A stretch of DNA of 9,243 bases, from the NCBI GenBank assembly GCA_025457785.1, contig JALOTS010000062.1, forward strand, positions 1 through 9,243, written 5' to 3'. Each line of letters starts with the position of its first letter. Within the stretch, counting starts at the first letter, position 1. Below are positions 1 to 6,992 of this stretch, piece after piece. The notes under the pieces are model-generated. The model worked only from the letters and a program-made list of their open reading frames with translations. It made no database searches and had not been told where the DNA came from. Position numbers and translations under genes: made by a program. The stretch is from Pontiellaceae bacterium. Its GTDB lineage: Bacteria > Verrucomicrobiota > Kiritimatiellia > Kiritimatiellales > Tichowtungiaceae.

Positions 1-3000
1 TCCGTTTTCATCGATCAGCAGCATAAAGAACAGCCGGATAATGTCGTTCCGTAAATTCGTATTGGCAAACTCCCGCAAAAGAGCCGAGTGGGAGGCGCAG
101 GCTTCCTCCCAGGAAACGGAGGGATCGGACACTTCGACAATTTTCTTAAAACTTATAAAAATGGCGCTCTGTTCATCCGCCGACCAGCCGACCGCTTCTT
201 TGATCAGAAAATCCGCGGCACCGCCGACGATTTTTTCGCTCTTTTCCGGGAACTTCGAGCGCAACCCCTGAATTAAATGCCAGATCGCCTCATAAATATC
301 GGAAATGCGTTCCCGGATTTCCATGAAACCGCTCTCGGATTGATCGGCCGTCACATTCTGTTCTCCAACCGCCCCGCTGTCACGAACCCGCACTTTGAAA
401 TTCAAGGATCGTTGACCTTTGCGGGCAAACTGAAGCCGTTCCATCGGCAGTCTGGCAATAACCGTCCAGTCACTCAGCGTTGTTCCGCAGGCCATGTTGA
501 CCGGGGGACTGTTAATCTCCAGCGTTTCAACCACACTGATGTCCGATTCATTTTCACCGTTTTCAAAACGGATGGGAGACCGTTTTCCGTCCGTACGGTC
601 CTCAATCAAAATCCGGTACCCCGCTTCCGTTTTTTGATTCAGCAGATCGCCCTTCACTTCAATAACATAGGCCGACTGAGGTCTCGCAATCTGCGTAACA
701 CGGATGCCGAACGGATTGCGGACGGGTGCGCCGCCAACCGGCTCCCGGTCAAAGGGTAAAACAAAACGGATAACCGGTTTCCGGCCAAGAGGATCTTCCA
801 GACGAAGGCTGCCTCCGAGCACGGCGGCATAACGCCGAATAATATCAAGGCGGAACTCCACATCCGTCATTTCCGGAAAATTTTTCTTCGTCCCGGATAC
901 GCTGAACAGCTCCGCCAGAACAGTCTTTTCCAGATCAAGCCCGCTGTACATCACCTGAAAACCGACCTTTTTGCGTCCGCCCTCCAGCTCTTCACAAACG
1001 GCATGAACCCCGACCTGCCCGCTGTTTGTTACAGCCAGCGCATGATCAAGCAGGGCATGCAGAACCCGGCGGATTTTTGCCCGGTCGGCATAAACTGTTC
1101 CGGCGACACTCCCGGAACAACTGAGCGCGAAAAACAATCCTTTGCTCTTCGCCCTTGCGCTGAATTCCTTTTCGAGTTCCTGCGTAAACTGCTGAAGATC
1201 AAAAGATTCCGGATTCGGACGAATCGCGCCGGAATCCAGATGGATCAATTCCAGCCGGTAATTCAGGATCTCCAGAAGCCGCCGTCCGTTGCGACTGATT
1301 TCGTTAAACTGCTGACGCTGATCCTCCGGGAGAGAACCGTCTTTCAAAATCGATTCGGACAAATCAAGCACCGGCATCAAAGCAGAACGCAAATCCTCAT
1401 TAAAATGAGAAACCATCCGGTGATCGGTCTCCACATTTTCCCCGAGCCGCCGCAATTCAATTTCGATTTTTTTCCGTTCTTCCGCTTCGTGCGCCGCATC
1501 CTGCGCCTGCTGTTTCGCCGCCTCTTCAAGCTCTTTGATTTTCTGCTGCAACGCCGCTTCCTGCTGGCGCATCACCTGTTCGGCGGCATTGGCTTTGGCG
1601 ACTTCCGCCCGGAAGGAAGCGACCTGTTTGGCAAGCTCTGTACTGTCTCCGCCTCCGAGACTCTTCAACTCTCTGCTCATTTTGCGGAATTCGTTCTCTT
1701 CCGCCTTCCGCCCGGCGATTTGCGCCTCAAGTTCCTTTGTGCATGCCGCGAGTTCGGTCTCCAGTTCCGCCTGCTGCCGCTTCAGCGCCTCATTTTCCGC
1801 CGTCTGCGCCTCCGCCCTCTGCCGCCGCTGTTCCAGTTCCAGTTCCAGCGTTTTCGTTCGGTGCTCAACGAGATTGCTGAACGTCTCCTGATCCCGGGAA
1901 AATGCCGCCCGGGTTTCCTCAAGAAGAATTTCCAGCTGGCTCCGTTTGTCGGCTTCCTGCAGCAGTTCTTCCTGCTTCAGTTTCACGACAGTTTCCAGAT
2001 CAGTCTTCCGGCGCGTTAATTCTTCAACGGCGTTTCGAAGCTCCGTCTCCAGTTTTTCCCGGTCGGAAATATCTTTTTCAAACAGTTGAGTCCGGGTTTT
2101 GAGCGTCCCTTCCAGCCGTTTCAGTTCGGCGGTGGTCTGTTCCAAAACCAATTCGTTCTTTTGATATTTTCCGGTCAGTTCATTCAGATCTGAACTGCTC
2201 TGTTCGAGCTGTTCACGGAGCTGATCGCACCGGAGCTTCAGCACCTCTTCCCGATTCCGGTGCTCCGTAATATCCACGCCCACCACGGAAAAGGCGGTCG
2301 GGACACCCTCCTTGTCCAGGAAGGGGCGGAACCGGCAGGCGGCAATCCGGCCTTCACCGTTTTTGGCCAGCAGCCGGCATTCGCAGACGGCTTCCGTTCC
2401 GGAACTGCACCGCGAAAAGGCATCAATCACCGCGACACGGTCCGGCGCGGAAATCAATGCGGACGAAAAAGACTTTCCAGTCAGTTCATCCTCATCAAAA
2501 CCCAGCGCTTCCGATGCCGTGCGATTCATAGACCGCACGGTTCCGTCCGGATTAACAACAGCAACAAACGCCGCAGAATTCCGGATCACACCGGCATGAT
2601 ATTCCCGCTGTGAAATCAGTTCATCTTCCGTTTTTTTCCGCCCGGAGGCATCGCTGTAAGCGGCGATAAACCACTCTCCGCCCTCGACAGGTTCGACGGA
2701 AACCCCGACCTCCGCAAAAACGACCGAACGGTCTTTCCGCACGCAAGGCAGCGCGGTTTCGAACCGGATTCCGTTACGGGCCCGTTCGTCCCATTCAGTC
2801 AGCACCTGCCGGCGGGAGCCCGGCGAATGAAAATCGCCGACCCGCATGTTCAGCAATTCCTCTTCCGTGTAACCGAGAAAATCGCAGAGAGCCGGATTAA
2901 CATAAGTCAGTTTCTTCGACTCAACATCCGCCGCCATCATTCCGACCGGGCCGTTTTCCACCAGATTCCGGAACTGTTTTTCCGCTTTTTGCAAGGCGAG

Positions 3001-4476
3001 TTCCCGGCGGGTTCGTTCGGTCACATCAATGGACAGTCCGACAACGCCTTCGATCAATCCGTCACTGCTGGCCAGAGGTGTTTCAAGAGTTTCAACCCAT
3101 CCCGCGCCGTCTTTGGTCTGACAGGAATCCACTTCGCGATGCATTTCACCGGTCTTCATCACCTCAATGCTGTTTTTATTCACGTTGCGCGGAGTGCCGG
3201 GCATCAATTCAAAAACCGTTTTTTCAATCCAATCCTCGGAAGGGATTCCGGTTCGTTCAGAAAAACCGCGGCTGACATAAAGAAACCGGCAGCGGGTATC
3301 CTTGACAAAAATCTCGGCGGGAAGCGTATCCAAAACATTTCCAAGAAACTCAACCCGTCCGTTCAGTTTTTCGATTTCGCGCTTCTGCCGGCTGATATCG
3401 TGCTGCGAACCCCAGATGGAAACCAAAAAACCGTTTTCCACAATTCCGACGGCATCATTCCGGAAATGAACAGGATTCCCCCGCCGATCTTTTCGCATCA
3501 CTTCGGTTCCAAGCAGTTTAAATCCGGAAACGACGAACTCCCTGGCCCGGTCAACATTCTCAAAAATGCCACAACCTCCCGCCAAGGAGGCCAGCCGGGA
3601 TCCGGTCAACTCGTTCACCGGAAGCCCGCACATCTCCGCCATCACGGTGTTGCAGGAAAAAACCGACATGGTTTGCTGAATTTTTTCCGCGATTTCATTG
3701 GGCGACAGCCCTGCGGAAATCGGCTTTTCCGGACGCAATTCATAAAAACCGCCGGCGATTTCCTGAGCAAAATAACGGCTGCGCGCTTCCATGGTTTTAT
3801 GAGCGGCGCACTCGTTCACCTGATCCGTAACATCCATGAGAATACCCAGATAGCCGATCACATTATAGGATCCGTCCCGAATGGCAGAGCCCCGGCAACG
3901 AACATAAACGACCTGTCCGTCCCCCTTCAGGAAACGGTACATCGACCCGCAGACATCATCACGCTCTGCAAAAGTTTTCCACTCCGCCTGCACCTGCGCA
4001 CGGTCATCCGGATGAACCGAATTAATCAGCCCGTCATGCACCACCATCTCCATGGGGAACCCGATCAACTGCTCCAGCCGGGAATTGATATAAATGCAAT
4101 CGCCATCCTTGTTCAATTTAAAGATTCCCGCGCCGGCGCCCTTCAGCAACTGTTCGTTCAATAAATTATCCTCGTTTAATTTACGCGAGGTTTTTTGCAA
4201 ATCCTGAGTTGCCTCCGCCAGTTTCTCTTTCGTTTTTTTCAGGGCCGGTTCCAGCTCATCGCACCGCGTCAAAAACCGGATATAGCGCTTCCGGTAGAAA
4301 AACAGAAAGAAAACGGAGACGGCAAATAACAGGAGCAAAACGCCGATCGTGATAAACAAAGCTTTCTGCACAAACGAGCCCCCTGCCGCAACCGGCCCGG
4401 CGGCAGCCTGGGCATGACACATCAACGGAAAAAACACGCCGGTTAAAAACCCGCTATATCGCCAGAATCTGTTCAT
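1..4476 (-). CDS. Multi-PAS sensor protein with degenerate histidine-kinase core and TerB-like C-terminus (3' end outside window)
   Basis: An uninterrupted minus-strand frame of 1,492 codons runs from ATG at 4476 to the window edge without a stop. AGGGAG lies 7 nt before the ATG. Residues 1-24 look like a signal peptide ending HAQA, and about 38-60 form a hydrophobic membrane span followed by YRKRY, so the rest is probably cytoplasmic. Five PAS domains follow at roughly 107-219, 233-364, 375-489, 498-615 and 622-740; most end in the usual D-[IV]-T/S-x-[RQ] linker. Residues about 741-1017 are a Glu/Lys/Gln/Leu-rich coiled coil. Residues 1018-1085 resemble HisKA and 1125-1241 HATPase_c, but the catalytic boxes are degenerate: acidic E1027 at the H-box position, A1141 and H1145 in the N-box, Y1177-S-G-L-D in G1, D1205-V-E-F-R in G2. 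A beta-rich stretch (about 1246-1375) and a helical TerB-like region (about 1384 onward) follow. Family knowledge suggests a sensor; loss of kinase and ATP-binding activity is inferred. Ligand and partner are unknown. Confidence 0.85.
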   Translation of the reverse strand, partial: MNRFWRYSGFLTGVFFPLMCHAQAAAGPVAAGGSFVQKALFITIGVLLLLFAVSVFFLFFYRKRYIRFLTRCDELEPALKKTKEKLAEATQDLQKTSRKLNEDNLLNEQLLKGAGAGIFKLNKDGDCIYINSRLEQLIGFPMEMVVHDGLINSVHPDDRAQVQAEWKTFAERDDVCGSMYRFLKGDGQVVYVRCRGSAIRDGSYNVIGYLGILMDVTDQVNECAAHKTMEARSRYFAQEIAGGFYELRPEKPISAGLSPNEIAEKIQQTMSVFSCNTVMAEMCGLPVNELTGSRLASLAGGCGIFENVDRAREFVVSGFKLLGTEVMRKDRRGNPVHFRNDAVGIVENGFLVSIWGSQHDISRQKREIEKLNGRVEFLGNVLDTLPAEIFVKDTRCRFLYVSRGFSERTGIPSEDWIEKTVFELMPGTPRNVNKNSIEVMKTGEMHREVDSCQTKDGAGWVETLETPLASSDGLIEGVVGLSIDVTERTRRELALQKAEKQFRNLVENGPVGMMAADVESKKLTYVNPALCDFLGYTEEELLNMRVGDFHSPGSRRQVLTEWDERARNGIRFETALPCVRKDRSVVFAEVGVSVEPVEGGEWFIAAYSDASGRKKTEDELISQREYHAGVIRNSAAFVAVVNPDGTVRSMNRTASEALGFDEDELTGKSFSSALISAPDRVAVIDAFSRCSSGTEAVCECRLLAKNGEGRIAACRFRPFLDKEGVPTAFSVVGVDITEHRNREEVLKLRCDQLREQLEQSSSDLNELTGKYQKNELVLEQTTAELKRLEGTLKTRTQLFEKDISDREKLETELRNAVEELTRRKTDLETVVKLKQEELLQEADKRSQLEILLEETRAAFSRDQETFSNLVEHRTKTLELELEQRRQRAEAQTAENEALKRQQAELETELAACTKELEAQIAGRKAEENEFRKMSRELKSLGGGDSTELAKQVASFRAEVAKANAAEQVMRQQEAALQQKIKELEEAAKQQAQDAAHEAEERKKIEIELRRLGENVETDHRMVSHFNEDLRSALMPVLDLSESILKDGSLPEDQRQQFNEISRNGRRLLEILNYRLELIHLDSGAIRPNPESFDLQQFTQELEKEFSARAKSKGLFFALSCSGSVAGTVYADRAKIRRVLHALLDHALAVTNSGQVGVHAVCEELEGGRKKVGFQVMYSGLDLEKTVLAELFSVSGTKKNFPEMTDVEFRLDIIRRYAAVLGGSLRLEDPLGRKPVIRFVLPFDREPVGGAPVRNPFGIRVTQIARPQSAYVIEVKGDLLNQKTEAGYRILIEDRTDGKRSPIRFENGENESDISVVETLEINSPPVNMACGTTLSDWTVIARLPMERLQFARKGQRSLNFKVRVRDSGAVGEQNVTADQSESGFMEIRERISDIYEAIWHLIQGLRSKFPEKSEKIVGGAADFLIKEAVGWSADEQSAIFISFKKIVEVSDPSVSWEEACASHSALLREFANTNLRNDIIRLFFMLLIDENG

Positions 4477-4517
4477 TAAAAAGCTCCCTGACCGAAACCA
4501 AAGCACGCAACGCTCAG

Positions 4518-4547
4518 AATCTAGTAAATAAGCACGATACATGCCAA
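4518..4547 (-). promoter_or_regulatory. Putative sigma70-type promoter for the multi-PAS sensor gene
   Basis: Read on the minus strand, TTGGCA (4547-4542; 5 of 6 to TTGACA) is separated by 18 nt from TAGATT (4523-4518; 4 of 6 to TATAAT). Transcription would start near 4511, giving a leader of about 35 nt that contains the AGGGAG ribosome site. The gap between galM and this gene (4477-4602) shows no convincing terminator hairpin, so read-through from galM is also possible. The call is by eye; many bacterial intergenic regions hold boxes this good by chance. Confidence 0.35.
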
Positions 4548-4602
4548 GCCAAACGCAGTTTCAACTTTCAAAATATAAATCCAAAAACTCCATCCGCTGA
4601 GA

Positions 4603-5652
4603 TTACCTGAATTGATAAACCGTTTTCGACTGAAAAGTTCTGCCCGGCCGCAAAATCGTGTCCGGGAACTGCGGCTGATTCGGCGAGTCCGGATAATGTT
4701 GCGTTTCAAAACAAAAACCGCCGCGACGGACATATCGGCATCCGCCCTTGCCCTTCAATGTTCCGCTGATAACGTTTCCGGTGTAAAACTGAACACCCGG
4801 TTCCGTGGTATAAACCTCCACCATGCGCCCACTGACCGGATCTTCGGCTCGGGCGGCAAAACTCAATTCACCCGCCGCATGTTTATTGAGACAAAAATTG
4901 TGATCGTAACCGCAGCCGAACCGGATTTGCTCATATTCCGCATCGATACGTTCGCCAATGGCATGCGGCGTTCGAAAATCAAACGGCGTTCCAACAACAG
5001 AAGCCTCTGTGCCATACGGGATGGAGGTATTATCAATCGGCAAAAAGCGGTCGGCATTTATCGTTACGAGATGCTTTCCGATATTCCCGGCATCATGCCC
5101 GGAAAGATTGAAATACGAATGGTTTGTGATATTGAAGGGAGTCGCTTTTGTTGTCTCTGCAACATAATCAATTATGAGTTCGTCAGCCTCCGTTACCGTG
5201 TAGGTCATCACTGTTTTAACTTCACCGGGGAAGCCCTCCTCCCCATCCGCACTGACATAAGTCATACGAACCGCATTGTCACCGGCGGGAATTTCTCCGG
5301 TCCAGACGACCTTATCAAACCCGCGGGCTCCGCCGTGCAAAACGTGCTCTCCGCCCGCCTTGTTCAGAATATGCTTTTTCCCGTCGAGCGTAAATCGACC
5401 GCCCCGAATACGGTTGGCATAGCGGCCGGCAGCGCATCCGAAATAAGGCGTTTCATTTACATATTCAGCCGCCGTATCGTGTCCGAGAACGATATCAGCC
5501 ATCGTTCCGTTCCGATCCGGAATTTCCAGCGAAACAACCGTTCCGCCGTGAGTCATCACTCTGATTTTCATCCCGTTTTTATTGGTCAGCGTAAAAAGCT
5601 GAACGCTTTCGCCGAACTGATTTTCACCGAATTCTTTTTTTTCTACGGACAT
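4603..5652 (-). CDS. galM: Aldose 1-epimerase (mutarotase)
   Basis: The 349-residue protein interconverts the alpha and beta anomers of hexoses such as glucose and galactose, feeding the Leloir pathway or other sugar-processing steps. It is full length for the GalM family, and the family active-site signatures are in place: NRI with R81 near the N-terminus, H106 in VLHGG, H178 in NHSYFNL (catalytic acid), D250 in YDHNF and E316 in FETQHYPDSPNQP (catalytic base). There is no signal peptide, so it should be cytoplasmic. The ATG lies inside the end of the upstream glycosyltransferase gene, overlapping by 10 bp, with a weak purine-rich GAAGAA before it. This suggests one transcript and translational coupling. 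No internal damage is visible. The family assignment is secure; the natural sugar is not determined by the sequence. Confidence 0.97.
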   Translation of the reverse strand: MSVEKKEFGENQFGESVQLFTLTNKNGMKIRVMTHGGTVVSLEIPDRNGTMADIVLGHDTAAEYVNETPYFGCAAGRYANRIRGGRFTLDGKKHILNKAGGEHVLHGGARGFDKVVWTGEIPAGDNAVRMTYVSADGEEGFPGEVKTVMTYTVTEADELIIDYVAETTKATPFNITNHSYFNLSGHDAGNIGKHLVTINADRFLPIDNTSIPYGTEASVVGTPFDFRTPHAIGERIDAEYEQIRFGCGYDHNFCLNKHAAGELSFAARAEDPVSGRMVEVYTTEPGVQFYTGNVISGTLKGKGGCRYVRRGGFCFETQHYPDSPNQPQFPDTILRPGRTFQSKTVYQFR

Positions 5653-6422
5653 GGATTCTTCGATTCATCACAACATCCGTCCTTAGACGGTGCGCGGCAA
5701 ACGGGACGAGGTGTAAAGTACCTCCGGAAAAACAGTTTCCAGACCATTCCCAACGCTTCATAAATGATGTTTTTCGACATCTTGGATGCCCCGCTCCGGC
5801 GCTCTTCGAAAACAATCGGCACCTCCGTAATCCGGCAGCCGATACGCCACGCCGTGTGAGTCATCTCAACCTGAAAGGAGTAGCCGCTGGATTCAATCCC
5901 GTCGAGCTGAATCGCCTCCAGCACACAGCGGCGGAAACATTTGAAGCCGCCGGTCGGATCGGTGAAAGGCATCCCGGTAATCATCTTGACATAGATTCCC
6001 GCTCCGCGACTGAGGAGCAGGCGCGAAAGAGGCCAGTTGATCACGCGAATCCCGCCAATGTACCGCGAACCCAGCGCCAGTCCGGCGTTCTGAACCGCCG
6101 CACGCAATTTGGGAAGATCTTCCGGATTGTGCGAAAAATCAGCGTCCATCTCGCAAATAAAAAGATAATGCCGCTCCAGAGCCCATTTAAATCCGGCAAT
6201 ATAGGCGCGTCCCAGCCCGTTTTTTCCCGCACGATGCATTACATGAACACGCGAATCCGCCGCCGCCAGCTCATCTGCAAGCCGGCCCGTTCCGTCCGGA
6301 GAATTATCATCCACAAAAAGGATGTCCGCATCAGGCATGCTTTTAAAAACCGCCTCCGCAACGGCGCAGACATTCTCACGTTCATTATACGTCGGGATAA
6401 CGATTAACAGATCATTCACCAT
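5643..6422 (-). CDS. DPM1-like family 2 glycosyltransferase (polyprenol-phosphate hexosyltransferase)
   Basis: The 259-residue protein resembles dolichol/polyprenol monophosphate mannose synthases, which move a hexose from a nucleotide sugar onto a lipid phosphate carrier at the inner face of the membrane. The GT-A signatures are visible in order: IPTYNERENV at 9-18, VDDNSPDGT at 37-45, the metal-binding MDAD at 92-95 (DxD), GSRY at 118-121, DPTGGFKCF at 155-163 and EERRSGASKM at 206-215. It lacks C-terminal membrane helices and so matches the short, single-domain form. The last 20 residues hold four cysteines (242, 250, 251, 258), an oddity for the family. The ATG at 6422 has only a weak upstream ribosome site; the protein begins directly with the core first strand, so the start is probably right. 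galM follows with a 10-bp overlap. Whether the sugar is mannose or glucose, and the final glycan, cannot be read from the sequence. Confidence 0.94.
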   Translation of the reverse strand: MVNDLLIVIPTYNERENVCAVAEAVFKSMPDADILFVDDNSPDGTGRLADELAAADSRVHVMHRAGKNGLGRAYIAGFKWALERHYLFICEMDADFSHNPEDLPKLRAAVQNAGLALGSRYIGGIRVINWPLSRLLLSRGAGIYVKMITGMPFTDPTGGFKCFRRCVLEAIQLDGIESSGYSFQVEMTHTAWRIGCRITEVPIVFEERRSGASKMSKNIIYEALGMVWKLFFRRYFTPRPVCRAPSKDGCCDESKNPCP

Positions 6423-6503
6423 GATGCGAAGCCTACTTTAGAAGTTCTCTTGAAGCAAGCGGAAGCCGATAAAATGATAAAGAAAAATTCCGCCGGAAAA
6501 GAT

Positions 6504-6521
6504 ATTGCACCCCGCTGCAAT
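6504..6521. promoter_or_regulatory. Perfect inverted repeat ATTGCA-N6-TGCAAT, possible operator
   Basis: Two 6-bp arms are perfect inverted copies separated by CCCCGC, about 82 bp upstream of the glycosyltransferase start. The dyad has the size and spacing of a dimeric repressor or activator site. No clear -35/-10 pair was found beside it. It could also be chance or a weak hairpin. The rest of the 6423-6649 gap holds the terminator of the glycoside hydrolase gene, a small TTCCG-C-CGGAA dyad at 6488-6498 and nothing else recognisable. Confidence 0.3.
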
Positions 6522-6594
6522 TCGTTGCGCGGCGGTTTATGAGCCGGCGCACCCCGGAGAGCCGCATTCATCGGACTTTTCCGTTCCCAGCCGT

Positions 6595-6629
6595 AAAAAA
6601 CCCCTCTGCGGAACCTGTTCCGCAGAGGG
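6595..6629 (-). terminator. Rho-independent terminator of the GH71/99-like gene
   Basis: Twenty bases after the stop codon at 6650, the arms 6602-6614 and 6617-6629 form a perfect 13-bp stem (CCCTCTGCGGAAC pairing with GTTCCGCAGAGGG), with a very tight loop. On the minus strand it is followed by a run of six T (6600-6595). This is a classic intrinsic terminator and separates the hydrolase gene from the glycosyltransferase-galM pair. Confidence 0.88.
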
Positions 6630-6649
6630 TATTCAATTTTTATTCGTAC

Positions 6650-6992
6650 TTATTGATAGGTGACTTCAAGTACAGGCCGGTTGGCTGCGGTCGCGTTTTC
6701 CCCGGAATAGAAGCCGAGGTAGTCATCGGCGGTGTCGTTGTCGTCATCCGTGGTGAAGCGGATCCGATACTGCGTCTGACTGGCGGTCGTCTTATTGATT
6801 TTGGTGAGTCCGGTCGCGTTGAGACTCCCGGTTGCCCATGCGTTGGTCGTCGCCGGATAACTCAGGGTGGCGACATCGGACGCACTGGCGGGTCCCTGGA
6901 AGTCCGTTATTTGCAGCGCGACGTTGTCACTCCATCCGGTGTTCACATTTTTAACATCGACGGTAATGGTCCCCAGAGTAGTCGGAGTGCCG
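6650..6992 (-). repeat. Duplicated C-terminal module, copy 1
   Basis: This stretch aligns without gaps to 8901-9243 (offset 2,251). By eye about 21 of 343 bases differ (roughly 94% identity). In the last 98 codons only four residues differ. The differences concentrate in the 3' half; 6905-6992 is almost identical. The repeat continues beyond the right window edge, so its full length cannot be given. Confidence 0.95.

Noticed and set aside
1003..2019. 338-residue open frame on the plus strand
   Set aside because: Antisense to the coiled-coil and kinase-like part of the sensor gene. The Phe/Arg/Leu-rich translation has no domain logic and mirrors the complement of Glu/Lys/Gln codons.
2827..4164. 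445-residue open frame on the plus strand
   Set aside because: Lies opposite the PAS array, which has clear domain signatures in the minus frame. The plus translation shows no recognisable motif and no ribosome site.
4612..5763. 383-residue open frame on the plus strand
   Set aside because: Antisense to galM and the end of the glycosyltransferase, both with full catalytic motifs.
6488..6498. TTCCG-C-CGGAA dyad as a second terminator
   Set aside because: Stem of 5 bp with a 1-nt spacer is too short to be convincing, and the strong terminator at 6595-6629 already ends that gene.
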